From assembly GCF_030272615.1 (NCBI RefSeq), contig NC_081405.1, forward strand, positions 605,106,177-605,170,176: a stretch of DNA of 64,000 bases. Reading direction: 5' to 3'. Origin of the DNA: Cryptomeria japonica. Lineage: Eukaryota > Streptophyta > Pinopsida > Cupressales > Cupressaceae. Below are positions 43,860-55,826 of the stretch, one piece after another. The notes beneath the pieces were generated by a model. It was not told where the DNA came from. It ran no database searches and saw nothing but the letters and a program-made list of their open reading frames with translations. Every line of letters begins with the position of its first letter. The first letter of the stretch is position 1. The translations under genes were made by a program, and so were the position numbers.

Positions 43860-46404
43860 AACACCTCTGATTAGGAATTATTACCCTATCCATCCTTCTA
43901 TTTTACCCCCCCCTCAGTTGAACACTCAAGGCCATACCCTACCGACATCGTCCTTTGAGCGCCCTAAGTGTGAAAAATCAAGTCAAATTTTAATAGGCTA
44001 TATCTCAGAAACTGTGGCACTTGTCAATGATATGTTTGAACCTACAGAGTCATGTGAGGGCTACGTACAATAGCCTATCTCATATTTTCAATATTTAGAG
44101 CAGTTTTCGTAGGCCAACATTTTTTTAGTTGACGAAAAAATCATTAGTTTCATTCAATGAAAAGTTGCCACAGAGCCAATTTCTCATTCTTCTTGTCGTG
44201 GGTATGAAACATCAGTCTCAAAATCTCTAGCTAGGTATTATTACCCTAGGAATGCTCCTTTTTTACCCCCCCCTTGGTCGAACGCTCGGGGCCATACCCT
44301 ACCGACATCATCCCTTGAGAATCCTAACTACAAAAAATTGTCATGTGAGGGTTGCCTACAATAGCCTTCCTCGTATTTTCAAGATTCAGAGTAGTTTTCG
44401 TAGGGTAGCGTTTTTTCAGTTGACAAAAAAAATGTCAGTTTCATTCAATGAAAAGTTGCCACAAAGCCAATTTCTTGTTTTTCTCATCGTGAGAATGAAC
44501 CGTTAGTCCCAACGCCTCTGGTTAGGCATTCTTACCCTAGGCATGCTCCTATTTTACCCCCCCCCCCCCCCCGGCCCCCACTCGATTGAACGTTGAGGGC
44601 CATACCCTACCAACGTTGTCCCTTGAGCGCCTTAAGTGCGAAAAATTGTCAAAATTTGATAGGTTGTATCTCGTAAATCATGGCACTTAAGAATCATCTA
44701 TTTGAACCTATAGAGTCATAGGAGGGCTTCCTACAATAGCCTATCTTGGTTTTTTAAGATTCGAAGCAGTTTTCGTAGGGCAGCATTTTTTGGTTGATGA
44801 AAAAATGGTTAGTTGCATTCAAGGAAAAGTTTCCACGGAGCTAATTTATCGTTCTGCTCATAGTGGGAATGAACCATTAGTTATAAAACCTCTGGTTAGG
44901 CATTCTTACTCTAGGCATGCTCCAATTTTAATCCCCCCTCTATCAAACTCTTAGGGCCATACCCTACTGATGTCATCCCTTGAGTGTCGTAAGTGCGAAA
45001 AATTATAAAATTTTGGCAAGTTGTATCTCAAAAATTGTGGTGCCTATGAATGATCTATTTGAACCTAGAGGGTCATGTGAGGGATTCCTACAATATCATG
45101 TCTTAGATTTTCAAGATTCGGAGCAGTTTTCATATGGCATCATTTTTTCAGTTGATGAAAAAATCGTTAGTTTCATTCAACAAAAAGTTGCTACGAAGCC
45201 AATTTATCATTATGCTCATCACAGGAATGAATGGTCAATCCAAACATCTTCAATTAGGCATTCTTACCCTAGGAATTCTCATGTTTTAGCTCCCTTTCGG
45301 TCTAATACTCAGGGCCATACCCTACTGGCATTGTCCCTTGAGCATCCTAAGTGCGAAAAATTGTTAACATTTGATAGGTTGTATCTCAAAAATTGTGGCA
45401 CCTGTGAATGATCTATTTGAACCTACAACGTTACATGAGGTCTGCCTACAATAGCCTATCTCGGATTTTCAAGATTCGAAGTAGTTTTCGTAGGGCAACA
45501 TTTTTTTAATTGACAAAAAAATGTCAGTTTCATTCAATGAGAAGTTGCTACGGAGCCAATTTCTTGTTCTTCTCATCATGGGAATGAACCATCAGTCCCA
45601 ACACCTTTGGTTAGGCATTCTTACCCTAGGCATGCTCCTATTTTAACACCCCCCCTAATCAAATTCTTAGGACCATACCCTACCAGCGTCGTCCCTTAAG
45701 CACCCTAAGTGCGAAAATTATTAAAATTTGACAAGTTGTATCTCGAAAACCATGGCACTTGTGATCTGTTTGAACCTACAAGGTCACGTGAGGGATTATT
45801 ACAATAGATTGTCTTGGATTTTCAAGATTCGGAGGGGTTTTCAAAGGGAAATGTTTTTTTAGTTGACGAAAAAATTGTTAGTTGCATTCATTGAAAAGTT
45901 GCCATGGAGCGAATTTCTCATTCTGCTTGTCATGGGTGTGAACCATTAGTCCCAATACCTCCGATTAGACATACCCTATGCATGCTCTTATTTTACCCAC
46001 CCCCTGTCCTTCTCAATCAAACGTCCAAGGCCATACCCTACCAATGTCGTCCCTTGAGCACCCTAAGTGTGAAAATTTGTCAAAATTTGATAGGTTGTAT
46101 CTCAAAAACTGTGGTAATTATGAATGATCTGTTTGAACCTACAGGGTCACGCAAGGGCTGCCTACAATAGCCTATATCAGATTTTTAATATTCAAAGCAG
46201 TTTTCATAGGGCAGTGTTTTTTTTTTGTTGATAAAAAAATTGTTTGTTCCATTCAATGAAAAGTTGCCATGGAGCAATTTCTCGTTCTTATCATCATGTG
46301 TGTGAACCATTAGTCCCAACAGCTTTGGTTAGGCATTCTTATCCTAGGCATGCTCCAATTTTACCCCCTCCCCAGTCGAACGCTCAGGGCTATACCCTAC
46401 CGGT
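43860..46404 (+). repeat. Tandem satellite of about 360-bp monomers
   Basis: Landmark AGGCATTCTTACCCTAGGCA (or close) recurs at about 43872, 44233, 44524, 44898, 45256, 45613, 45967 and 46331. Spacings are about 355-375 bp except one of about 290 caused by an internal deletion. Each monomer also has a C-run (up to 16 C at 44560), GGCCATACCCTACC, TTGTATCTC, GATCTRTTTGAACCTA and GAAAAGTTGCCA. The array is cut at 46404 by element G. Confidence 0.92.
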
Positions 46405-46580
46405 TGTTAGGTCTTACTTGGAAGGCTAATGTACTAAGAGGGAAGGGGTGAATCAGTACTTCATAACTTTTCTTGAAAAACAATTTTACTGATAAACACA
46501 AACTATGTATTGCTGATCTCAAAGATATGTAATACTGAAACATAATCATAGAAATAACATACATCAAAATATCACTCCAT
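46405..46580 (-). repeat. Element G 3' LTR, U5 end
   Basis: Minus strand ends with a C-rich TTCACCCCTTCCCTCTTAGT segment and CCTAACA. The target of element C, TCCAT (46576-46580), is at its right edge. Confidence 0.75.
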
Positions 46581-47728
46581 TGTTGGAATTTTTGATGTTT
46601 ATATTGTGATTTTCATTGATGGACACACACTTGTATTGAGATCCCCTTTATATGTATGAACTTGTGCTCAACCGATATTTGTTTCAACCGGTATGTTGTA
46701 TACTAGTCTTTAGACTAGTGGTGTTTTTGTAGAATGTGTTTCACGGTTTGAAGCGGCATGTTGACCCCAAGCGGTTTGCATATCACAAGTGGTACGAGGG
46801 AGCAAAGCAGCACAACACATTCTTACCAGTCTTCATTTTTGACAAACCGGCAATCGGTATTTTGTATGAATCGATAATACTTTGTGATGAGTTACCAACC
46901 GGCATTTTGTGATGAGTTATCAATCCACCGATTGTTTGACGGTGCTTTTTGTGTCATGTTACTGAGTATCTCTAGATTCATTGAACCTAGGAAATTGTAA
47001 TGTAATTCTATTGGACCGACATGAAATCAAATTCCTTTAAAAGGACATCATGTCTAGGGTTTTAAGTTGTTGCTGAAAGGTTTAATGTTGAGCTAGGGTT
47101 CAAGGTGGGAGTCGAGAATGATCTTATCTGAGAAGATCAAGTTGTAACTGAGAGAGAGAGAGAAGACTGAAGTAATGCTGGAATGCATTAGCTGTGAGCA
47201 ATACTGGATCTAACCAAGCAGTTTGTGCTATTAGATAGATCAAACACTTGTTGATTACTCACATCTTTGACAAGTCTGTAGCCCTTAACTGGGTAGGCCT
47301 CAAAGCCTTTGTAAAATCCTCTAACAAGCTAGTTCACACATGTGAATCTAAAATCCTCTAACAAGGTAGTTTTTAATCAGAATTATCTCCTAACAGAGAT
47401 TGAGATTCCTTACAGGATCTATTCTAGTGAAGAACATTGTAAGACCTTAACTGGTCTGACCTTAACCGGTCTGGTTTCTATTCTGCAGATAGTAACTTGT
47501 GAGTTCCATCTCACCATGGTTTTTCACAGTTGGGTTTCCACGTCAAATATCTTGTGTTATGGTTGTATTGCTTTTGTGGGTGAATGCTTTATTCACATTT
47601 TGGTTTGCATGTGTGGTAACTAGTTTGACTATTAGACTACTTTACCAGTTTATCTTTAGACTGTGTAAGTGTTTTAGTGCAGAAGTTTTTGGCATACTAA
47701 TTCACCCCCCCACTCTTAGTATTCATCA
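46581..47728 (+). repeat. Element C 5' LTR
   Basis: TGTTGGAATTTTTGATG to TAGTATTCATCA. A TTTAAAAG near 47036 is a candidate TATA-like box. The U5 module CACCATGGTTTTTCACAG lies at about 47512 and the C-run at 47704. Confidence 0.92.
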
Positions 47729-47778
47729 ATTGGTATCAAAGCCTACCTTTCTATAAGTTTAACCACTTGGAAAGAGAT

Positions 47779-49056
47779 ATGGGGGAATACACCTTGAGGG
47801 AACTCACTCAATGACTCACTAAGTCTGAGCAAGCCTATGATGATCTTATGGTTAAATACAAGGCATCTCAAGCAAAAAGGAGAGAACATGCAGAGAGGCT
47901 GATGGAACTATCTGAAAGTAGTTCTGAAGATGAAGCTAACATGGAAGCCATGATTGCTGAAGTGAATAAGCTAAATGATTCAAACTCCAATCTGAGAAAG
48001 GAGTTGGAAGGATTGACTGTTTAGTTTAGTCAAGAGCTTGAGAACTGGAGAAAAGCTGAAGATCTGGTAAAGGACAGAGATCATGATATCTCCAAGTTGA
48101 AACAAGAGATTAGTGCACTGACTGCTCGCCTTCATGAGAGTAGAATGGAAAAAGAAGACATGCAAGGAGAACTGAACATTGCCATCTCAGAAAATGCAAG
48201 TCTAATGGAGACAAACACTGCTATTTCCAAAGAACTCTTTGAGTCAAAGGAAATACTTGCTAAGTTTCGCAAAAGTATAGTCAAGCTAGAGCAAAAGCTT
48301 GAGTCATCTAGACCGGCAAAGAATACCAATGGTCTTGGTTTTTCTAGACATGAGGAAGGAGAATCCTCAGGAACAAATGCTGAAGCATCAAAGAAGAAAC
48401 CGACACTCAAAGGAAAAGGTAAGCAAAAATTCAAACCTATTTGCTTTAACTATCTTAAAGAAGGACACGCTGCCAATGTATGTAGGAGAAAAGCCTACAA
48501 TAATTTTCCTTATTTTATCAACAATGTACCTAGATCCAATAAGTTCAATGGTCATTGTTATGCATGCAACAAGTTTGGGCATAGAGCATTTGAATGCAGG
48601 TCTGTAATGGATAACACTAGAAGATATCCTTAGAGGACCCAAGGAACTAGTCCTGAACCTTTTATGAACCGGAACCACAACCGGTTTAATGTCTTCAATC
48701 ATCAGTCAAGAAGAGGTGGTCATCAAGTGGCAATCGGATGGAGAGAAAGTTGTATGATCTATTATGGTCATGGTCACACTATTGCAACATGCAGAAGGAA
48801 GAATGGAAACATGTACAATGGACTTTGGAGAGCACCTGGACTTGTTTGCTATCACTGCAACAAACTGAGTCACATTGCAAGATTCTGCAAAAGTAGAAAA
48901 AGTATATCTGATGATATACCAATCACTCAAGAAGGAGAAATTGATGTTGAAAAAGTTCAAGGGGACATGAAGAAAACATGGAGGAAGAAACCAACAATGT
49001 CAGAAGAGGAACCGGTTTCTGCACCTAGTGTGGAAATATTGGAACCGGCAAACTAA
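47779..49056 (+). pseudogene. Element C gag-like protein
   Basis: ATG 47779 (MGEYTLRELTQ) opens one frame of 425 codons with stops at 47815, 48022 and 48631. Coiled coil fills the first 170 residues. Then GLGFSRHEEGESSGT, a basic stretch and four knuckles: CFNYLKEGH (second Cys is Tyr), CYACNKFGH, CMIYYGHGH (second Cys is Tyr) and CYHCNKLSH. It ends SVEILEPAN. Architecture equals that of elements A and D although sequence similarity is modest. No UBN2 shell domain. Confidence 0.85.
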
Positions 49057-49499
49057 GCCTCAAAGGCTTAGGGGGAGAAAACGGTGAAATGATTTTGAAC
49101 CCTTGGTTGACACCGATAAAAGACCTTAACTGGTATGCGATACCTATCGCTTGGCAGAAGACCATAAATGGTAAAAAGGCAAATTAGGGTTTACGCCCTA
49201 ATAGAGGAGCATTAATGACAGTAGGTGAGAAACATGTATAAATGTATTTTTCAAATCATTTCTCACTATCTGTTTTCGAGCGAAGAAAAGTTTTCAAGTG
49301 CAGAGCGAAGAAAAGGCAATTTGAGCTTTGATTTCAAGAAAGTGAACAACCTTGAAAGAGATTCAAATCTAGTTTGCAAGCGGTAGTGGAGAACACAAAG
49401 TGGTGATTTGGCATCCGATGGAGAGTGAAGTGAAGCGGAATCAGGAAGCCCTAAATTCGCATTTGAAAGATATTTTTTGTGTTCTTGAAATACTCTTCA
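49057..49499 (+). other. Gag-ORF2 spacer of element C
   Basis: About 440 bases. Starts with the polypurine word TAGGGGGAGAAAA (49069) and ends with GAGCGAAGAAAAG repeats (49277 and 49304). No gene. Confidence 0.6.
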
Positions 49500-52400
49500 A
49501 TGGCTTTCGCATCTCATACCAGTTCAAGTACATCCATTGAGTCAGAAAGTTTCATTCAGAGGAAGTCCAAGTATAATGATTTATCACAAGTTCCAGCTAG
49601 AGTCATAGTCGAAGAAGGAATTTTTGATTATATTGATTGCAAAATAGAAGACCTAGGTTCTTTAGCCATTCATAATTAGTTAGTTCTATTTTTCGGAAAG
49701 GACAAAAGGATCAAACTAGAATTTAGTGTCATAGAGAAGAAGAAATTCCACAACGCAGTATATTTCCTTGAAGACTTCACAGAGGATCACATCAGGATCA
49801 TCTTGAGCAGAGTCCATGGTGACAAGATGTACCTGGAGAGGACGCATGATATCACACCTCAGGCAATTCATGCAGTCACCGGTTTCTGCAACACAGGGGA
49901 AGTGTCAGCCCTAAGAAAAGTGAGCAAAATAGAAATGACCAAGCTCACCGGTTCAACAAGTGATTCAGGGGGTATGACAATCAATCCTATCAAGGATGAT
50001 CTGGTGAAATACGCCTGCATGGTGATAGGCTACAGAACATTCTCAGCCAACAGGATTAATTCTGTATCTGCTGCAGTGGTAAATGTCGCTTACCGAATGA
50101 TAAAAGAGGATGCATCTTTTGACTTATGCACCGACATACAGAGGCAACTCCTACTAAATCTTAAGGCAATCAAGCAGGACAACTCACTGAGGTTTAAGTT
50201 TGGACAACTACTGGTAGGGTTGTTCTTTTATTTCCAAGGCTACTTTCCGGGTGTAGGAGATGTCCAGTGGTCACCTGACCAACCGGTAACCAAGCAGATA
50301 AAGGAAAGTGTGCAAGCTATTAGAACCGGCTACCCTGAGGTACTAAACAAATACTTTGATGAGTTCAGAAGAAAGATGAGTCTGAGGGTAAGAATCTCAG
50401 GTGACATAGTGAAGAAATATGAAGATGACATATGTTTCACTATTTAGGTGGACAAATGTCTAATGGAGGCTGTTGAGCCTAGAATGGAGGAAGTGGAGCC
50501 TATGGGCTATGAAGTCATGTTTGACATGTTGGAAGGGTATGCTTCAACCCTTATTGCCTCGCCTCTTGATCCAAAGGCTAAGAGGACCGGAACCTACTTG
50601 GAGAGGATTGCATTGGTTGAAGAACCATTGGTAAAGAAAGGAAAAGAACTGGCAACTAAGAAAGCTAAGGCAGTCCCTGCAGCATCGGCACAAGCTACCA
50701 CTGCAACTCCAAGAGTGACCAAGCGGTCACCGGCAAAGAAGAAACCGGAGGAAACACCGGTGAAAGTCTTCGAAATAAAGAGGAAGACTAAGGAAAATGA
50801 ACCAGACTCTGAAGAAACTGAGTCTGATGAGCAGCCAAAGAAGGCAAGACAGACAAAGAAGATGAAGAAGAATGAACCGACAACATCCGCACCGGTAAAT
50901 ATAGACATCTCCTCATACAAACCTTTGACACATTGTCAAAGAATAGTAAAAAATATTAGGAGAAAGTTACTTCATGATTTAATAGATTATTATGATGAAT
51001 TCAATAGTGAGGAAAAAGATGAAGTACTATAGGAAATCATTCTTTATTTATGTAAAAATGACTGGTCACCATCAGAGATTAAATCTCAGACACCGGATTC
51101 ATTATTTAAAGCATTGGATAATAAATGGCGCATTGCCATTGAAAAGGAACAGGAGATTAGGGAGAAATTTTTTGCACAGTATTTCCCTAAACTCTCAAAT
51201 TCAGAATTATTTGATGCCCTGGATCAAAGTAAAGGTCTCTTCTTCACAAGGAGAAGAAGACTCTGGTTGTTGGAGGGGAGGGTTGATGATGTTGAAAAGG
51301 ATACACATCAGCATATGGCTCATGCTATCAGCTCTCACAAAGCACGAATGGCTAACCTCCAAGTGGAAAAGGAACCAGTTATTTCCAAACCGGATGAAGT
51401 CTTTGATGAGGAAGGAAACCTGGTGGAAAAACCAATTGACACCATCGATGTCGATGCCTTGGATGTAGATGATGTCACTCAGGACATACCTTCTGAGGGA
51501 ATTGAACAGGGGCAACAGGCCAATCAGGGTGGTGAACAAGCTAAAGACACACAACAAGTGGCAAAGGAATAGGAAGAGAAAAAGAGGAAGGATGAAGATG
51601 AGAAATAGAAGAAAGAGGAAGAGAAGAGAAAAGAGGAAGAGGAGAAATGGAAAGATGAAGAAAAGAAGAAGCAAGAAGATGACAGGAAAAAGAAAGAAGA
51701 AGAGGATAAGGAAGAAAAGAGAAAGAAGGAAGAAGAGGAGAAGAAAAAGAAGGAAGAGGAAGAGAAGAAGAAGAAGGAAGTGGAAGAGAAGAAGAAGAAG
51801 GAAGAGGAAGAACTGAAGAAGAAGGAAGTAGAAGAGAAGAAGAAGAAGGAAGTGGAAGAACAAAAGAAGAAGGAAGAGGAAGCACGGAAGAAGAAGGAAT
51901 AAGAAGCAAAGAAGAAGGTAGAAGCAGAGCAGAAGCAGAAAGAAGAAGAAGACAAGAAGAAGATGGAAGAGGAAGAGAAGAAAAAGAGAGAAGAGAAAGA
52001 GAAGGAAGAGAAGGAGAGGGAAAAGAGGGAAGAAGCAGACTAGACAATCAAAGCGATGAAGAGCACACAGATGGAAATTCCTAAGGCAACCAGTAGCCAA
52101 GCCAAATCGATTGCTATCTCAAGCCCCATTGATCTCCAATCTGCAAGTGAGTCTGAGCTTATGCAGAGCATCAAGGTTGCCCAAGAGCACCTTGAAGGAA
52201 TTCGTAGGAACAAAGAACAAGATATTATTCAGGTGGCTATAGACACACTTACCAGTTTAATCCCCGACACTAATCTTCCTGACACTGAATCATCACTAGC
52301 ACAACTCAAACTTCTATGTACTGTAGTGGATGATTAGGTGCAAAGTCTAGAAGAAGCAGCAGAGGCCAATGTAAAGAAAGAGCACCAAAAGGCTCTTAAT

Positions 52401-52937
52401 GTTACTCTAGTGAAGAAGTTGAATGAACTTAGGACTGAACTGCTAAAGGATCAAAAGGACATAAGGAATGCCTTGGATGAGGGAAACTTGCTACTCAGCA
52501 AAATCTGTCAACCTCATCTATTCTGTGATAATGTGCTAGCCAAGAAGCAACAACTTCAAATAAACTTACAGTCCTACTTGGGCATATTCAAGACTCCTTA
52601 TGATTCCTTTGTAGCATATGAGCAAACCGTTCACCGGTTCCAGGTCCAGTCAGCCAAGATGGAGCAAGAGATCAGTACACGGTATAGGGATTTGTAGGAG
52701 CTTCAACTGGTATTACTTCCACAACTGCAAATTCTTTAGAAGTGTTATCTGAACCTAGATGCCCTGACAGTCACACATGAACTGAGCACAATAGATGCCA
52801 TGGAGGAACAAGTATCCCAGATGCAGATAGAGAAGGAAGTGGCAACCTCCCTACTTGAGTCCTGGTCCCTCTCCATGAAACAATTTTTGCAGGACTATAA
52901 ATTGGTTTTTGACAAGTATTATTCATTATTGTCATAA
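49500..52937 (+). pseudogene. Element C ORF2
   Basis: ATG 49500 (MAFASHTSSSTS) begins a single frame of 1,145 codons to TAA at 52935, with about ten stops (49677, 50445, 51030, 51570, 51606, 51900, 52041, 52335, 52695, 52737) and no frameshift. The conserved domain is at about 49780-50440: RIILSRVHG, AVTGFCNTG, MVIGYRTFSANRINSVS, FKFGQLLVGLFFYFQGYFPG and KYEDDICF. Next are EAVEPRMEEVEPMGYEV, a basic segment with acidic patches, a long Glu/Lys/Arg-only segment (51570-52040) and a coiled-coil end. Function unknown; same family as ORF2 of A, D and G. Confidence 0.82.
51560..52040 (+). repeat. Long purine-only coding tract (Glu/Lys/Arg)
   Basis: Nearly every base is A or G for about 480 bases. 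In the ORF2 frame it encodes alternating acidic and basic runs such as EEKKKKEEEEKKKKEVEEKK, the pattern of a single alpha-helix (ER/K helix). The complementary strand gives long Ser/Leu/Phe frames that are artefacts. Confidence 0.85.
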
Positions 52938-53277
52938 ACTCTTTTATATAAATGGAAACAGGGTTTTTCAGTGATACTTTGTCATTGTTGGCAAAGGGGG
53001 AGAAGTATATCTAGTTTTTGCTATTAAAATTTTGATCTTTTGTCATATGGGGGAGAAGTATATCAGGGGGAGAAGTATCTGTTTTGAAATTTTGATATAT
53101 GTTATATGCTCTGATGATTATGCTCTGTATGCAAAATTGCTATACACTATGTTGATTAAGGGATAGTGTATATGCTTAGGGGGAGCAATTTTGTTAATGG
53201 CAAGTTTTTGTTGTAAAACACTTAGATGTCAAAATTTTATTTTTCTAAGTGTTGCCATCAATGCCAAAGGGGGAGAT
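52938..53277 (+). other. Element C 3' region with polypurine tract array
   Basis: AAAGGGGGAGAAG (52994), TGGGGGAGAAG (53050), CAGGGGGAGAAG (53065), TAGGGGGAGC (53179) and finally CAAAGGGGGAGATTG (53265) next to the LTR. Confidence 0.75.
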
Positions 53278-53325
53278 TGTTGGCATTTTTTATGTTTATG
53301 TTGTGATTGTCATTGATGGACACAC
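53251..53325 (+). promoter_or_regulatory. Inverted repeat across polypurine tract and 3' LTR start (C)
   Basis: CCATCAATG (within 53251-53263) pairs with CATTGATGG (53311-53319); beyond two mismatches, four more outer pairs form. Equivalent in position to the repeats of A, B and G. Confidence 0.6.
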
Positions 53326-54444
53326 ACTTGTATTGAGATCCCCTTTATATGTATGAGCTTGTGCTCAATCGGTATTTGTTCCACCCGATATGTTGTATAC
53401 TAGTCTTTAGACTAGTGGTGTTTTTGCAGAATGTGTTTCCCGATTTGAAGCGACATGTCGACCCCAAGTAGTTTGCAGATCACAAACGGTACAAGGGAGC
53501 AAAGTAGCACACCACATTCTCACCAGTCTTCATTTTTGACAAACCAGCAATCGGTATTTTGTATGAACCGGTAATACTCTATGATGAGTTACCAATCAGC
53601 ATTTTGTGATGAGTTACCAATCCATCGATTGTTTGATAGTGCCGACACATTGACGGTGCTTTTTGTGTCATGTTACTGAGTATGTCTAGATTCATTGAAC
53701 CTAGGAAATTGTAAAGTAATCCTATTGGACCGACATGAAATTAGATTCCTTTAAAAGGACATCATGTCTAGTGTTTTAAGTTGTTGCTGAAAGGGTTAAT
53801 GTTGAGCTAGGGTTTAAGGTGGGAGTCAAGAATGATCTTATCTGAGAAGATCAAGTTGTAACTGAGAGAGAGAGAGAGAGAAGACTAAATAAATGTTGGA
53901 ATGCATTAGCTATGAGCAATAGTGGTTCTAACCAAGCAGTTTGTGCTATTAGATAGATCAAACACTTGTTGATTACTCACATCTTTGACAAGTCTGTAGC
54001 CCTTAACTGGGTAGGCCTCAAAGCCTTTGTAAAATCCTCTAACAAGGTGGTTCACACATGTGAATCTAAAATCCTCTAACAAGGTAGTCTTTAATCGGAC
54101 TTATCTCCTAACAAAGATTGAGATTCCTAACAGGAGTTGTTCTGGTGAAGAACATTGTAAGACCTTAACCAGTCTAACCTTAACCGGTCTGGTTTCTATT
54201 CTGCAGATAGTAACTTGTGAGTTCCATCTCACCGTGGTTTTTCCCAGTTGGGTTTCCACATCAAATATCTTGTGTTATGGTTGTATTGCTTTTGTGGGTG
54301 AATGCTTTATTCGCATTTTGGTTTGCATGTGTGGTAACCGGTTTGATTGTTAAACTGCTTTACCAGTTTATCTTTAGACTGTGTAAGTGTTTTAGTGCAG
54401 AAGTTTTTGGCATAATAATTCACCCCCCCTCTTAGTATTCATCA
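53278..54444 (+). repeat. Element C 3' LTR
   Basis: 1,167 bp. Differs from the 5' LTR by scattered changes and a short insertion near 53640 (GCCGACACATTGACGG). Confidence 0.92.
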
Positions 54445-54449
54445 TCCAT

Positions 54450-55502
54450 AACACAAATATTTTTGGTCACGCAGAAACTCCTGGTTAGAGAGAAAAAATA
54501 CGGTGGGGATGGCACCCACAACTTCACTACTGCAGTAATCAAGATTTCTTGGTTAGAGCTACATGTTTAGCCATTTCTGATAGCTTACCCTGTTAGGAGT
54601 ATAAAGATCTTTAGATCTACCTTGCTAAAGGATTTTACAAACACTTCTACAAAATGTTGTACATGGTTAAAGGCTTTACAATTTATAGACTTTATTAGAG
54701 TCTTTTACCCTATTAAAGGTTTCTATTACAACTTGAAATTTCAATCAAATATATTTACAAAATATTTGCAACTTCACATCTGAAATGTTATAGCAGACTC
54801 TATGTGCTCAATATAAAATTACCTTTCTCATAACATTCCTCAGTAATTGATAAATCAACTCGGTAACCACTTTTGTATACTCTGTCCTCTTAAATTGTTC
54901 TCTGACCTTCTCGGTAACCCGTGATTATCTCTGTCGATCTTCTTTCTTCATACTGAACTATGTCATTCCTTTTTGTCTCTTTTCTTGATTGACTTTACAT
55001 ATCATATCATCTCATATACTCAAATCATTTTGTTTATATAGATCTCTGAGATGATGATCTATTCATGCTTCGATCATACAAACATGTTTTATTGAATGAA
55101 TAAACGTAGAAATTATTTCATTGGATATTCTTCCTCAAAATTATACAAAATCTTTAAATGCAATTTCCTATGTAGTAATGGTTTCATCTTCTCAAATTAT
55201 GTAACACATTTCATATGTGTGTCCAGGTTCATTGAATCTGGTAACACATTTTCACTCGGTTCAGATTAACTCGATATGCCTTCTTTGTTGCTCAATAAAC
55301 ATATAAACCTTACTCAGTAGACATTTTGCATATGTCTCAATTCACAACTTGGTGTGTATCATCTCAGTGACTTGTCTTTCTTTTGTAACCGACACTGGTG
55401 ATCTTGGTGTTTATCGACTAGACTTTTTAGTAGTATTAACTGACTAGAGTATATAGAATGACTTTGGGCATAAAACTAATGACAACTTAGTAAATAGCAA
55501 CA
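54450..55502 (-). repeat. Element G 3' LTR, remainder
   Basis: Continues the LTR after element C. The minus strand carries the U5 module (CACCGTATTTTTTCTC, about 54497) and starts TGTTGCTATTTACTAAG at 55502. Both parts total about 1,229 bp. Confidence 0.75.
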
Positions 55503-55525
55503 ATCTCCCCATTTGACATTAGTTT
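55473..55525 (-). promoter_or_regulatory. Inverted repeat across polypurine tract and 3' LTR start (G)
   Basis: AAACTAATGACAA (55473-55485) and TTGACATTAGTTT (55513-55525) pair at 12 of 13 positions. The 27-base loop contains the polypurine tract. The arm sequence differs from A and B while pairing is kept. Confidence 0.65.
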
Positions 55526-55826
55526 GGTCTGTTTGACAAAACTCCTTTCAAATTCATAATACAAAATCTATATACTTACAAAATAAACTGAAATTTCAGT
55601 ATATACAATGTTCAAATACATACTCAAATACATACTCCCCTTATCAATATTTTGTACATAACTTGATGTTCCATGCTCTGTATTTCCATGCTCTTGATGT
55701 TACATGCTCCGGATGTTCCATGCTCCCGCTGACAATTTCAACTATACACTCAGGTACTATGTATACTCAGATATTCAGGCTCGGTCATGTGTTCAGTACA
55801 CTCCCCCTTTTTGACAAACATCAAAA

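Larger units (their letters stand above)
46581..54444 (+). mobile_element. Element C: pol-less LTR retrotransposon, complete
   Basis: Flanked by TCCAT (46576-46580 and 54445-54449). LTRs 46581-47728 (1,148 bp) and 53278-54444 (1,167 bp) start TGTTGG and end TTCATCA. Primer site ATTGGTATCAAAGCC at 47729. Gag 47779-49056 and ORF2 49500-52937 each keep one frame throughout but contain stops. No protease, integrase or RT in the interior. It lies inside the LTR of element G, so it is the younger of the two. Confidence 0.93.

Noticed and set aside
43860-46404. CRISPR-like array
   Set aside because: The repeat is a tandem satellite of about 360-bp monomers without short repeats and unique spacers, in plant DNA.
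50400-50440. KYEDDICF as a reverse transcriptase YxDD box
   Set aside because: The surrounding ORF2 sequence has none of the other RT motifs, and relatives read KYKDTICF, which breaks the catalytic pair.
51207-52100. 297-residue minus-strand frame rich in Leu and Phe
   Set aside because: It is the complement of the purine-only part of element C ORF2; the plus-strand frame is conserved in related elements.
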